Part shown: positions 47,201-57,741 of the stretch, one piece after another | Numbering within the stretch: the first letter of the stretch is position 1 | How the letters are laid out: each line of letters starts with the position of its first letter | From: Plumapathes pennacea | Lineage: Eukaryota; Cnidaria; Anthozoa; Antipatharia; Myriopathidae | Length of the DNA: 64,000 nucleotides | NCBI GenBank assembly: GCA_964036295.1 | Contig: OZ038463.1 | Span: forward strand, 13,848,069 to 13,912,068 | Reading direction: 5' to 3' | The notes under the pieces: model-generated | The model's input: only the letters and a program-made list of their open reading frames with translations | The model's database searches: none | Told to the model about the DNA's origin: nothing | Translations under genes and position numbers: made by a program

Positions 47201-47799
47201 ATAGGCTCTATAGGTTCTATAGGCTCTATAGGCTCTATAGGCTCTATAGGCTCTATAGGCTCTATAGGCTCTATAGGCTCTATAGGCTCTATAGGTTCTA
47301 TAGGCTCTATAGGCTCTATAGGCTCTATAGGCTCTATAGGCTCTATAGGCTCTATAGGTTCTATAGGCTCTATAGGCTCTATAGGCTCTATAGGCTCTAT
47401 AGGTTCTATAGGCTCTATAGGCTCTATAGGCTCTATAGGCTCTATAGGTTCTATAGGCTCTATAGGCTCTATAGGCTCTATAGGCTCTATAGGCTCTATA
47501 GGCTCTATAGGCTCTATAGGCTCTATAGGTTCTATAGGTTCTATAGGCTCTATAGGCTCTATAGGCTCTATAGGTTCTATAGGTTCTATATGTTCTATAG
47601 GTTCTATATGGACACACAGGGACTCTGTAGTTACATATAGATACATAGGGACACACAGGGACACACCCAATATTCAGGACTGCTTACACTTAGAAAGAGC
47701 CGCATCTTCAAAAGGACGCCGAGGAATCAAATTTCGTGTATTACAAAACGAGCAATCGTATCCCAAATATCCGGGCGATTTAGCCTTACACAATTTCAT
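44238..47799 (-). CDS. DDE-transposase-like gene with OTU-like and CXC-like segments; three exons, two frameshifts
   Basis: Exons 47799-47688, 46980-46484 and 46201-44238 have matching phases (1, then 0); donors T|GTAAGC and AAG|GTAAAT, acceptors GGTCCAG and TTTTTTAG. Exon 1 has a C-x2-C (CSFC). Exon 2 ends in ADHTFK; exon 3 supplies IIDNCCKW, KLDLFHAIQR and SINESLH, a plausible D-D-E set of an RNase H-fold transposase. Further on, GEYCGDIGDLMIAALANVLG and SGHYDAV resemble the C-terminal half of an OTU cysteine protease, but a clear D-G-x-C active-site box is not visible. Then comes a CXC-like cluster (CTCGKN...CRCPC...CKCKGC). The frame shifts at a C12 run (45678-45689) and near 45115-45125. 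The superfamily is not identified; an old transposon or a decaying domesticated gene are both possible. A 5' non-coding exon (to 47918) with a 62-nt intron is possible. Confidence 0.72.
46287..46443. mobile_element. MITE-like insert filling intron 2 of the transposase gene
   Basis: TATACAGTG at 46287-46295 is inverted at 46435-46443 (CACTGTATA), and the next bases (AAATTTCGCGTTA versus TTTCACGCCTTA) are also partly inverted. The insert makes up over half of the 282-bp intron 46202-46483. Confidence 0.55.
47032..47606 (+). repeat. 9-bp satellite (GGCTCTATA)n in intron 1 of the transposase gene
   Basis: About 63 units, mostly GGCTCTATA with GGTTCTATA. It occupies most of intron 1 (46981-47687), ending about 50 bp before the acceptor of exon 2. 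On the transcribed strand it reads (TATAGAGCC)n. Confidence 0.95.
47596..47702 (+). repeat. 107-bp direct repeat, parental copy at exon 1/intron 1
   Basis: Partner of 43553-43659. It overlaps the last bases of exon 1 (coding Ala-Leu-Ser-Lys) and the donor T|GTAAGC at 47688/47687. Confidence 0.85.
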
Positions 47800-48176
47800 A
47801 TGGTGCTTAGATATGTTCTTGAGATATCAATAAGCGAGGTTTCGACTACAAAGATCTGCAAATACATTTACAAGAATCGAACAGACGACACGACGTCGAT
47901 ATACAAACATTCCTCACCTAAAATCGTCGATTCGTCAGTTCCCAGTCGACTTTTTGATCAATCGGCATGTCTCCTGGAACACTACCCTCGTTTGACTGCA
48001 TTATGTATGTAGGCCATCACCGACCCTTTCAATCTCTCTAACATTTTACGCGCAGCCGGCCTTCTCCTTGCCCGGCTCCTCGCACGATGCCGCCACGTGA
48101 CTGAAAAGCAGACCATCTGACGTCATCACAGGCGACCCACAAGCCACAAGGCGCCCCGAGGGGAGGACTCCCATAA
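47703..48176. other. Exon 1 coding part and 5' flank of the transposase gene
   Basis: The proposed ATG is at 47799-47797. On the minus strand TATTTGCAG ending at 47856 and TTTTAG|GTGAGG at 47918/47917 could bound a 62-nt intron in the 5' UTR. The remaining flank shows no other feature. Confidence 0.35.
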
Positions 48177-48480
48177 CTAGAAATAGGATAATCGCAGATA
48201 TCCCCTCGCTCTGTGAGTGGATCTTTGGGATGCGGAATTCTTTTCTATTTTCCCTTTGGTGATTATCAATCGTTTACAAACCAGGGTTGTGTCGCAACGT
48301 CACCGGCCGCTAAAATAAAAACGTTTGTCGCACGGAGTCTGGTATAGTTCGGACTACGTGTAATGCAGAGTGATGCATTTTGGTGTTTTCGTGGAAGCTC
48401 CAAAATTCGCTGAGACAACTTTCCAGACAAACTACAGCAAGCTAAGGAAAGCGCAGTTAGAATCGTGACTCAGATGCCGT
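48177..48480 (-). mobile_element. Helitron-like element, variant 2, 3'-end fragment
   Basis: It begins CTAG (48177-48180) with flanking T on the element strand and matches the last ~300 bp of the copy ending at 28422 (TCGCACGG...GTCTGGT, GCTGAGACAACTT). Confidence 0.65.
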
Positions 48481-49503
48481 GTTTACACTAGAGACATTTA
48501 CAGCAGTAAAAATATTACCGCGGTATAAAACTTGTAATCTGCAATATGGTAAATTGGCATTTATTGCAGTAAATTTCTTCATGAACTACATTTACCAAGG
48601 TTTTGTAAATTGTCTACACGCGTGGTACGTCATTTTTATTTGGGAGCTCCCCCCATGGCAAGGCGCGCCTCCGCCAATAAATATGTGTGTAGAGAATGAA
48701 CCTCCATTACTTTATGGAATTTAAGGGAGGTAATCCTCGTTGCTGGCTCATTCTCAGCTAAAGTGGCCAATTGGCGCTCCAAAATTGAAAATCGGCCATC
48801 ACAGATCTTGCCAAAATTCGTTCAGAATCCTGTTTTTGTAGATCAGCTCAATTCTTACTGCTTTTTGCCGTTGATAGCAAATTGTTTAACAAAATTTTAC
48901 TAAAAAAATGCAGACAATATATGAAATTTCAGTGCACTGTGAGAGCAGTATTTTTACAATTTGCCGATTCCAAAGCAAATATAATATTTAATTATATTCA
49001 CTGAATAACGTTTAGTGACACCGATGAAACATTTAACAGGTCTCGGGAACTTATTTTCATCGAAATAGAGCTCCTGATTCTCACTCAACAAAACAGCTTG
49101 TATAAGCCACGTTTACAGTGATAGCAGCGAATTAAACACCGGAGAGGTATTGCAACATCAAAATCACTCAGGCTGTAGGGAACTTTCACGTGCAGTCAAC
49201 GCCTTAAATACGACTTTCATTTTCGCGGATAACGTATGTTACAGGTAACGTAGGTTACATTTAACACCTTGTTCGCGCTATCTGTCGAATAAAAACCTTT
49301 CGATTTTCAGAGAAATACACATTCTGGTGTCCCTCTTGTGTCCCTTTGTCAAGGCAAGTTCCTTCAATAATTTTGGCCAAAGCATCTGGGAGAAACATGG
49401 TAATGTATGTTACACGAAAAAATTGTTACGTTTGAGTACCTCTTATAAAATCGAGTGGAACAAGTCGTGGTATTTAATAAACCTAAGTGAACATTAAACC
49501 ATA
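48481..49503. other. No gene or repeat recognised
   Basis: AT-rich sequence with only short frames. Confidence 0.4.
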
Positions 49504-50202
49504 CTAGAAATACGATAATCGCAGATACCCCCTCACTCTGCCATTGATGGGACTTTTACTTTGGTAACTCCCAACAAGAGTAGCCTTTGTTTTACCGAAA
49601 TGTTGACTCAATCTTTTCTTAGAACTCAAGTGCTACACGCAAAGGAAGGAGAAAAGGAATGGTGTGTGTTATACTTTTGCGTTGAAAAAAGAATCGATTG
49701 CGTGACGAAGTACGTATTTCCCACGGTCGGCACGTCAAATTAATTCATACAGTTCTCAAAATTTATTATTCAAAGTTTGAAGTTGGTCGGCCGTCTTAGT
49801 ACGGGAAAAAAGGAACACTGATTTTCCAATTTTTAATTCATAGGCAGTACAATTAATAAATAGGATTCCTGTGCGATTTCTTTTTACTCTGGTTTGCATG
49901 CACCAGAATCAGGCATGCATATTTAATAGACTCGAATTGTTTTGTATGTGAACCCACTCAAAACAGCAAGATTTCTCCCAGAATCAAAGCAAAACTTGAA
50001 CAGTTTACTTCAAATTATACACGGGCTTCAGACCCAGTAATACTTCTAAGGGCTTGTGAACGATTCGCCCTAAGTCGCCCTATGACAGAATGACAGACTG
50101 ACGAACAAACTAATATCGAGATGGCGACCCGCTTGGAGTCTTCATATAGTGCGATTTTGCTGCATTAGTGTCGTGATTATTTCCCTCACTTCGTTCGGGG
50201 AT
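49504..50202 (-). mobile_element. Helitron-like element, internally deleted copy
   Basis: Both ends are present: CTAG at 49504-49507 with flanking A (T on the element strand), and CGGGGA ending at 50202 followed by T (A on the element strand). The central ~650 bp found in the other copies is missing, joining the GAACGATTC region to the GACAGACTGACGAAC region. Confidence 0.7.
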
Positions 50203-51596
50203 AATACTTGAAGGATAAAGGAAACAGTAAAAACATCGAAATTATTGACGTCTTAATTCGATGGTAACGTATGTTACAAAATTGTGAGACACGTTACTAC
50301 CAGTCTGTGCGCGATTCAGCAAATATAATGTTTAGCTATGATTTTCAAGCTTGAACCAAACTCTTGACGGTAGCTAATGATAAGATCACCAGCATCGCCC
50401 AAGAAGCATATGATGAATTTGAAATGAGCATGAGGCATAAACTAAACAGAGATAAAGACATAAAATGAAATCCCTCGTTCCTCTTATTGATTTTTCATTG
50501 TAGAACAACGTTCCAGTTTTGCCGTTTGGACGAAACTCAATCAGAATGTCTGTCGTTCACATGGCGTTTTTCAGCAGGCCGGTATTTCAAGAACGAGTTT
50601 TTTGCGTGGCCACCTACAAACCCTGCAGCCCGAGACTGTTCTTTGAAAATACAGCTCGATGTCAGTTGGAAACAACAGTACAACGTGCTCAAGGTGACCT
50701 TTTGACCACACATGAGATAATTTCAGAACCTTACTCTGATTGCTAGTTGGTGGAGAACCCAAACGACAACAAAAACATTACATATAAGTATTACGTAATT
50801 CCATATTGATAAATTAGCACCGCTAAATACAGTAATAATAATAATAATAATAATAATAATATTTAAAAAATAATAATAATAATAGCAGTGACAAAATCAG
50901 TTAAATAATTTAATAATACGAGTAACGATCCTATTCGTTACTCCTATCCGTTTCGAGTGTTAGCCCTTTGAGAGCAAAGATGGATAGGTATAGACAGTTA
51001 GATTATTATAAACACAGACAAAGAGATGTGGTAGCATTTCACCAAGAAAATTAGCCCTTTGTCAGAGCAAAGATGGATAGGTAGACAAGTAGATTATTAT
51101 GAACACAGACAAAGAGATGTGGTAACATTTCACCAAGAAAGTAAGATAACGCATAAATCGCGCAATTCTTTCCAGTGTACATATTTTCAAATACTGGAAA
51201 AAGAGGAAGGGGCCTAAGATACCAGAATAAACAAGGTTGGTAAAATGTACCTTACGGTCTGATATTTTACTATAATTTTTACTTCATTTTGGTAAAAATC
51301 GCACAAAAGAGATAGTTTTCACCAAAAATCAACATTCTGTGATATTCCCGTTACATTTGTAAAACATCTAGGCATGTTAAAAACATTCAGTTTTTTTTAT
51401 GAAGAATCTGATTTTTCAAAGCTAAATATTTCAGCCACGTTCCTGTACAAGGGTAACCCTAGCTCTCAGCTAGCATAACACTCTCACTAGTTTTGTTATA
51501 GAGCTGGGGTAGCCCTAATATCAGGGTAACCCTACTTAGATTACTGAACTTCAAATGAATTGACTGCAACCAATATTTTGACCTTCTGCTTGACAT
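50203..51596. other. No gene; AAT microsatellite and short duplication
   Basis: (AAT)n lies at about 50831-50885. A ~91-bp direct duplication is at about 50961-51049 and 51052-51140 (AGCCCTTTG...AAAGATGGATAGGTA...GATTATTATNAACACAGAC...TTTCACCAAGAAA). No coding region is recognised. Confidence 0.6.
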
Positions 51597-51746
51597 ACCG
51601 TACAGGAATTTGCCGGAGATCTGCGACAATTTGTTCCCAGCATTAAAGTCTGAAATCCAAATTGCCTAGATTTTATTCACGCAAAACGCAAAAAAACGGC
51701 CATCCACGAAATTAAACTTGCGCGAAAATTTCGTGCCACAAAGTAT
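51597..51746. mobile_element. Partial inverted copy of the TA-flanked MITE
   Basis: Matches 11688-12141 in the opposite orientation over about 150 bp (GGAGATCTGCGACAATTT, AAATTAAACTTGCGCG) and ends CGAAAATTTCGTGCCACAAAG, then TA. Confidence 0.6.
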
Positions 51747-52286
51747 TGCCGTTTTACACTAGTGAAAACAAAACCAAAAAAATGGACAGCGTAATTGAAA
51801 AAGTCTGAGTTCATTGAAAGAGAGTAATTTTGCTTACGCGTGGACACTTGTTTGCAATTTGAAAACACAAATACTTCGTGCTCAGATTTTCATTGTCAAC
51901 AACGTGATAGACCTGAATATCTGAGTAAATAAAAAGACTGATGTGTGCGTATGAAAGTTTGCTTCCATGACGCACTTGACGTGAAACTAGTTGCACCTGA
52001 TTGGTCAAATTGACCATTTGAATTGGTTTTTACCATTAAAAAATGGGTCATATTTTTAACTAAAAATAAATAGGTAGATATGACCAATAACAGATAGGTT
52101 AATCTAACCTGCGCATATGGGTTATAGAATTTTTAAACCTTTTAAATACAGGTTATAATTTTTACCATTATGTTCCTTGAAAAAGTGTAAAGGAAAACAC
52201 CCATCTTGCGGGTTCATGTGTTTAGTGAATACCGGCTTATAACTTTCTAAGCAATTTACTATTGCCATCGGATTCCCTCTTTTCAG

Positions 52287-53145
52287 CTCCATGAAATATT
52301 GAAGATCTATTCTAACGGACACTCGATAGGAGATTTTCTGGCGGAAAGAAGACAGCGGGTCGTAGTCAATGGCCACTCGTCTGGCTGGTTAGGAGTGACA
52401 TCCGGGGTACCACATGGCAGTATTTTGGGTCCTCTCCTATTCCTGGTCTACATCAATGACCTACCAGCAAGTGTGACCTGTGATTGCGATCTCTTTGCTG
52501 ACGACAGTGTCCTGCATAAAATTATCTTGGGTGAATCTGATGCCGACCGGCTACAAAGCGACTTATCCAGTGTCCGTGAATGGTGTGAAGACTGGTTACA
52601 CTTAAGAAATAAAAATGCAGAGTTCTCCACATTTCGAAAAAGAAGGAACAAGTGTCTCGTCAGTATCATCTTGACAACCAAGCCCTATCAATAGTTCAAA
52701 AGCACAAACATCTTGGTCTTTGGCTACAGTTATTTTTATCCAGGGGCTACCATATCAGCACCATTTGTGCTAAGGCTAATCGGATACTTGCATTAATCCG
52801 GAGGAGCTTCGGTCACAAGAACCCGTCTGCTGTTAAGACTGCGCCCTGGTTAGACCGTTTGTGGAGTATGCCTGCCAAGTTTGGAACCCTTACCTGGCTA
52901 AAAACATTCATGCGATTGAATCAGTTCAGCGGCGTGCGACAAGAATTATTTGCGGTTCCGAAAAGCCTCATACAGACCGGCTCAAAGAACTTAACTGGAT
53001 AACGTTGGAGCTGCGAAGGAGATACCTGTGCCTTGTTCAACTGTATGAAATTATTTTCAACTATTGCGACATTGAATATGCCAATTATCTTGATCTTATT
53101 GGATCGACAAGAAGTTTGAAGGTTGTGATCGCATGTTATATATAA
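52287..53145 (+). pseudogene. Frameshifted LINE reverse transcriptase fragment
   Basis: Three overlapping frames give consecutive pieces of a non-LTR RT. Frame 1 has FLAERRQRVVVNG, then VPHGSILGPLLFLVYINDLP and the FADD catalytic box; frame 2 has the HLGLWL thumb region; frame 3 has EYACQVWNPYL and QRRATRIICG. The order and motifs are typical of jockey/CR1/L2-type elements. The 5' half of RT and the endonuclease are missing and at least two frameshifts are present, so it is dead. Confidence 0.85.
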
Positions 53146-53149
53146 AAGC

Positions 53150-53960
53150 TTGGAGTAAATAAAATTCTGCTAGTTTTGTGTTGGAAATTGCTTATCAGAA
53201 GAAGAAGGAAAACTATAAGTTTGCCACGCTCGTGATGGGTTTTATACCGAGTGACGTTTTCGCTGAACCAAAACAGGCACATTTTGGGCTTGTACTTCAA
53301 AAATTCAAGCTCAACTCAATTCATCCGGTGAGTCAAGTGTTTATTTCTCTCAAGTATTGTATAAGTTTGAAAATTGAGAAGCTGTCATTCACTAATTAGT
53401 GTAAACGCTGAGTCAGTGCATGCGTACGCGCGTAAATTGGTGGAGACAAAGTGCTGTTCCATGTTTGTTTTGATATAAAACTTTGAAGCAATATAATAAA
53501 CTACTTATTGACCTCGCTTGCTCGGTCAATGAGAGGTTTATTGACGGCGATTAGTGCCAAGCTTTTATTTGGAGAAGTTTAGACTCATTTAATTTGTATT
53601 AGACTTTTCTTTGTAGAATTTATTGTAGTCTTACGTTAGGAGAGTAGTTTTTAAATGGGAATTGAGTTTCCCCCTACTACTATCCTTCCTTTCAATTAGT
53701 TATATCCTTTATATTAAGTTTTTTATTTGTTACTTTGTATTTGATTGGAGAAGTGATATTAAACATTAAACACTCCCACGAGTGAATAAAATCGCAGTTG
53801 AGCGCAAACGGAAACACACAGGAGAGTGATTTGTTTTACAAAGCGTTGCGGCGACTATTGGTCAATAACAGTTAATTGGGCTGTACTGAAGCCTTTGTTT
53901 CCACAAAAGAGTATCGTTGTTGGCAGTTTCAACACCCCCAAATGCGCATAAACATTCCAA
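53150..53960. other. No gene recognised
   Basis: The first part may be the retrotransposon's 3' UTR. No poly(A) or target duplication is evident. Confidence 0.35.
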
Positions 53961-53965
53961 TTTGA

Positions 53966-54164
53966 TTTCAAATTAACAAATTGACATCAGTTTGTTTTTT
54001 ACAATAACAAAACTCAAGCGACGACGCGGGGAAAACACACAAGAAAACTGGATTACCTTCTTCGTCCAAATCAATGTCGTCAGCACTCGATTTTATGTGT
54101 CTGTCCTCTTATTGATAATGAAAATTAGCCAATCACAAAGCGAGAAACTGACGTGTTATTGTAA
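53966..54164. mobile_element. Short, internally deleted copy of the palindrome-headed TIR element
   Basis: The left 22-bp palindrome is present with two changes (AACAAATTGACATCAGTTTG), followed by TACAATAACA. A deletion then joins AAAACTGGATT to CTTCTTCGTCCAAATC, and the right end is TGTTATTGTAAAA. Confidence 0.7.
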
Positions 54165-54336
54165 AATTTTATTTTGAGTCAATTGATTTCTATTATGACG
54201 TCACATAGCATGTTTGGGTGACAGACAAAAAGACTACCCGGGAGACTACTATATAGTGGGAGGTGCGAACTCACACGCAAGATCATATCCGCTTTTACTT
54301 TGGACTTGTTGACTTGTTTGCGTATAACCAGTGATC

Positions 54337-55583
54337 ATGACTATGCCAATGGACGCTGTATTTGGCTGTGAATTTTCTGACGAGGTGGATGTAAACCTCC
54401 AATGCCAGATTTGGTAAGATGAGTGGAAATCAAACACTTTTAGAGCTGTGCTTCATTCGCAATTGTGCCGCACCGCTATAAAACGATGCTATTTGTCAGG
54501 AACGGTTTCAGCTTACGATTGCTTTAAAATCCGTGAGTTTGCGTCTTTATTAACACTGTCAAATCTCTAACGTTGCAGTTTGAGCGTCATGTTAAAGCCA
54601 GTGAGTTTAACGTGTGGTCATTCTGGATGCAAAACCTGCCTGGAACAGCTGGCGGTAGGAGTTGGAGAAGGCGCAAGGGTTAAGAAATGTCCAGTGTGCC
54701 GAGTTGAAATACTTCGCCAGCCATCCGTCAATGTTTCCTTGAACCATATGACCAGAAAACTACGCATGCAATGTGCTAGTGTTGGCTGCGAGTGGAGAGG
54801 GGCATTGGAAGGAGCGGAAGGGCACCGAAGCGAATGCGGGAAGCGTGTGGTCAATTGCAAGAACGACGGGTGTCGACATACCACGCAACGAGAGGAAATG
54901 GCCCAACATGAACGCACCTGTCCCAAATCAAGGACGACTTGCCAAAAGTGCGGGAAGACCATCACACTGGAAGAAATGCAGCTTCATGAGTCAGACATGT
55001 GTGCCTTCGTAGTGAAAGAGTGCCCGCTTGGATGTGGTGAGCGCTTTCCCCGGTACGTATACATATAATATAATTGTATAGTTATCTCTTTTCTTGTCAA
55101 TCCTCTAACTGTGCCAAACCAGTTATATTGATGATCAGACTGATGAGCAAAAAAACTTGATGAAAGTATATAATTTACTACTCAAACACGTTACTATGAT
55201 TCAAATGATACTGTGCATTGGTAGGCCGTGAAAGAAGTGGGCTTGTGATAAAAGTACTATGACACAATCAAGTCATTCTTTTGCACAAAACGCTAACGCC
55301 TGTTAAATTATTCTTATTTTTATATACTCCTAGCCGCGAGCGCTGGCGTTTTACCTCGATCTTTTACTCAAAGCTTGTATTGCATATTGTGTTTCCCCAC
55401 AGTTGCAATCTTCACCTACACCAACACTGCTGCCAGTTAAAGGCTGTAGCTTGTGGAGTAAAAGGGTGCAAGGCTATAATGCGACGGGGACAGCGTTCAT
55501 CGCACGCACTTGAAGCTGCCCTAAGCCATCAGCAGATGCAAGCGTGTGAAATTCAGAGACTACGTCGACTAATCAAAGAAAAG
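54337..55583 (+). CDS. RING finger plus TRAF-type zinc-finger protein (5' exons)
   Basis: Exons 54337-54413, 54579-55052 and 55403-55583 join in phase (2, 2, then 0) with donors TG|GTAAGA, CG|GTACGT and AAG|GTAAAG. Exon 1 encodes 25 residues ending in the first zinc pair CQIC, the second Cys being split across the intron. Exon 2 completes the C3HC4 RING (CGHSGCKTC...CPVC) and continues with TRAF-like Cys/His repeats (CEWRGALEGAEGH, CPLGCGE). Exon 3 adds a further repeat (HLHQHCC) and the start of a basic helix. This is the layout of RING-TRAF E3 ubiquitin ligases, which act in the cytoplasm in receptor or stress signalling. No terminal exon is identified; intron read-through would stop at 55682. 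A MATH/TRAF-C domain is not seen. Confidence 0.85.
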
Positions 55584-56449
55584 GTAAAGTGGGCGGGGTT
55601 ATGCTATGGTTATACTATTTTCAATTGTCTGGTTCTAAAATCAGTTAAAAAAACTCTGGTCGATGTAAAAGGCGAAATTTAATCATCGCTTCAGAAGACT
55701 TGTTGTAAAGTTCATTATTACAATTTTTAATCTTGATTAATTTTTTCGTACTTCCAAGAAACGGCCCCGCTGGCTCCCACTTGAAAGCAGATATTGCGGT
55801 CTCTGTTCTTTATACAGTCTCTTGGTGCGATTTCTGCAAAATATAGTAATATAAGTTATGGGTTTTTGGTTTTTAAGTTTACACAACAACAACGTTCGGA
55901 TTTGTAGTATACGGGGCAATGATGGAACAGTCGCATTCGAGAAAATTGCATTATCGTCATCAACACCAATATTTCGCCGTTTTGTAAATTAATAGTTATT
56001 CTGTCTTTTTTACCTATTGAGGGCTGACTAAACAGAGGGAGGTAATTGATGTTTCTTTAAATGTTATGTACGAATATATACTAAAAATAGGAAAAATGGC
56101 CGAATCAGTAGCTTTTGTGGTTTGTCAATTCAGAATTTAAAAACTTAAGTATTCAAAATGTATATGACGAAGTGATTATAAGAGGCCATCGATTGTTATG
56201 ATTTTGTGCTTATCCAATGCTTTTGCTTTATTAAAACACAGATGAAATAAATACTATTGTTTTTTGCAACTGTTTTACATGGTTTTGACTTTCAGGTTGT
56301 TAATATTTATTTATTTGTTCCTTGTTTAATGTAGAAATGCATGATTGACGAAGACTTCATTTGTCGAACTGAACGTAGTGCTTGACAGCCGTTCACTTAA
56401 AATAAATGCGTAGTGAAGAGTCGTCCATCAGCAGATGCCGTTCCACGCG
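55584..56449. other. Downstream intron or intergenic sequence
   Basis: No further RING-TRAF exon is recognised. Confidence 0.35.
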
Positions 56450-56476
56450 TTTTTTTTTTTTTTTTTTTTTTTTTTT
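56450..56476 (-). repeat. Poly(T) tract
   Basis: 27 T, equivalent to poly(A) on the minus strand, about 115 bp after the stop of the ISXO2-like gene. Because that gene has an intron, this is not a sign that it is a retrocopy. Confidence 0.9.
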
Positions 56477-56589
56477 GCAATTTACGTGGCTACCCTATCA
56501 GACAAACCTATAATAGGCAGCGCTTATAGCAATTGAAACCTGACAAATCTAACTCGGCAAAATTTGGATTTCAGCAGCTCTATATACTG

Positions 56590-57660
56590 CTAGGCCAAAG
56601 GGTAATAATGTGACAGAAGTCGAATGATATTGTCAAAGTCATTTCCAAGTCCCCTCCAATCTCTCCACATCTGTTCATTCAGGAATGCTTGAAGGCCGTA
56701 TCTTCTTATTCCTTTCTCCCTCTTGATGTAGTATTTCAGTCTGTTCCATGCTGCTTCGGCTTCTTGAGTGTGAACTCCTCGTAACGGATCCACGAAATTA
56801 TCCCTATGCACCACGACCTGGTGCAGTATTAAATTGGGAACGTGTGCTACGATGTTTCTATAACCAGGCCAGTCGTCAGAATGCAACTCCGATCCTGGCA
56901 GGAGAACTCGCTGTAGTATCGGTGCTAGTGTTGCCCTGTCCCTGCGCTGCACAACCTGAAAGTATCCTCGGCATGGAGTGTTCTCAGTGCTTAGGACCCC
57001 AAACACCCACTGGTCATGTCTTGGCCGCCGTCCTCTCTGGTACTGAAAAGGAATGGATAAAGCGGGTTTTTGATTGTTAAAAAAAAAAAAATTAGAAGCA
57101 ATTGTTGCCATATTTCCATACAACAGTAACCTTTCCTTGACGAGGTCCACTTAGCGCAGATTAGGTGTTCGCTTCCGTGTTTGAGTTTTACCAGAAAATA
57201 ATAATCCCTACAGAGTAATACCAAGCTACCACATTACACTGGAACGTAGAATGCCTTAAAACTGGAATTTAACGGTATTAGTCCCGTTGATTGAAGCCGA
57301 AGCTGAAAAAAAGCTAAAAAATAGTTATACCTTTGCTTTGTGGTTGAACTGGCTTTCGTCGCATTTAACGACGCATAAAGGTCCCCCAAACGGCACGATT
57401 GGCCGTTCTTCGAGATCCATCCCGCAGTAGTGTCTCAGCAACGCATAGACGTTGCCAACGCTGTTCTTCGATATGCCCACCATACGTGCGGCCGTTGTGC
57501 GCAATTCACGTTCGCTCCAGAGGTATAATAAAGTGAGAAGCTTCCCTAAGGGGGTTTTAGGGAACTCCTCAAAAAAACTGCCGGCCCGTAGTGACTTTTT
57601 GCTACGACATCCCGGACATCTCCTGTATTTAATTAAATAGACAAATAACATGTACGGCAC
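56590..57660 (-). CDS. ISXO2/IS1595-like (Merlin-type) transposase gene, two exons
   Basis: Exons from about 57660 to 57331 and 57042-56590 join in phase 0 (donor AAAG|GTATAAC; acceptor CATTCCTTTTCAG). Exon 1 has a zinc ribbon remnant (RRCPGCRSKKSLRAGSFF), a helix-turn-helix-like stretch (AARMVGISKNSVGNVY) and the first Asp in KCDESQF. Exon 2 has the second Asp in HSDDWPGY, then VDPLRGVHTQEAEAAWNRLK, matching the D-D-(N/E/H) core of ISXO2-like transposases. The C-terminus ends cleanly at TAA. The N-terminal zinc half is missing; the frame is open only to a TAG near 57692, so an upstream exon is likely, and an ATG at 57651 is the first in frame. No stop interrupts the exons, so it may be a recent or domesticated copy. 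Confidence 0.8.
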
Positions 57661-57667
57661 ATTGCGA

Positions 57668-57741
57668 GGGGCAGGTACAAAACCTGGACCCCCCTATTTG
57701 GACCCCTATTTGGACCCCCATTTGGACCCCCATTTGGAAAA
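57668..57741. repeat. 42-bp inverted-partner sequence and 12-bp tandem repeat
   Basis: 57668-57709 is the exact complement of 60702-60743. Beyond it GGACCCCTATTT or GGACCCCCATTT recurs about four times. The segment includes the 5' flank of the ISXO2-like gene. Confidence 0.85.

Noticed and set aside
42125..47606. CRISPR array
   Set aside because: The repeat unit is 9 bp with no spacers, and the genome is eukaryotic.
47020..47670. Open frames of 216 codons on both strands across the 9-bp satellite (also 43631-44155)
   Set aside because: A 9-bp period with no stop keeps frames open automatically; the peptides are YRL, EPI or GSI repeats with no other support.
55281..55682. Single 133-codon ORF as its own gene
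   Set aside because: Its middle is exon 3 of the RING-TRAF gene; the ends are intron sequence.
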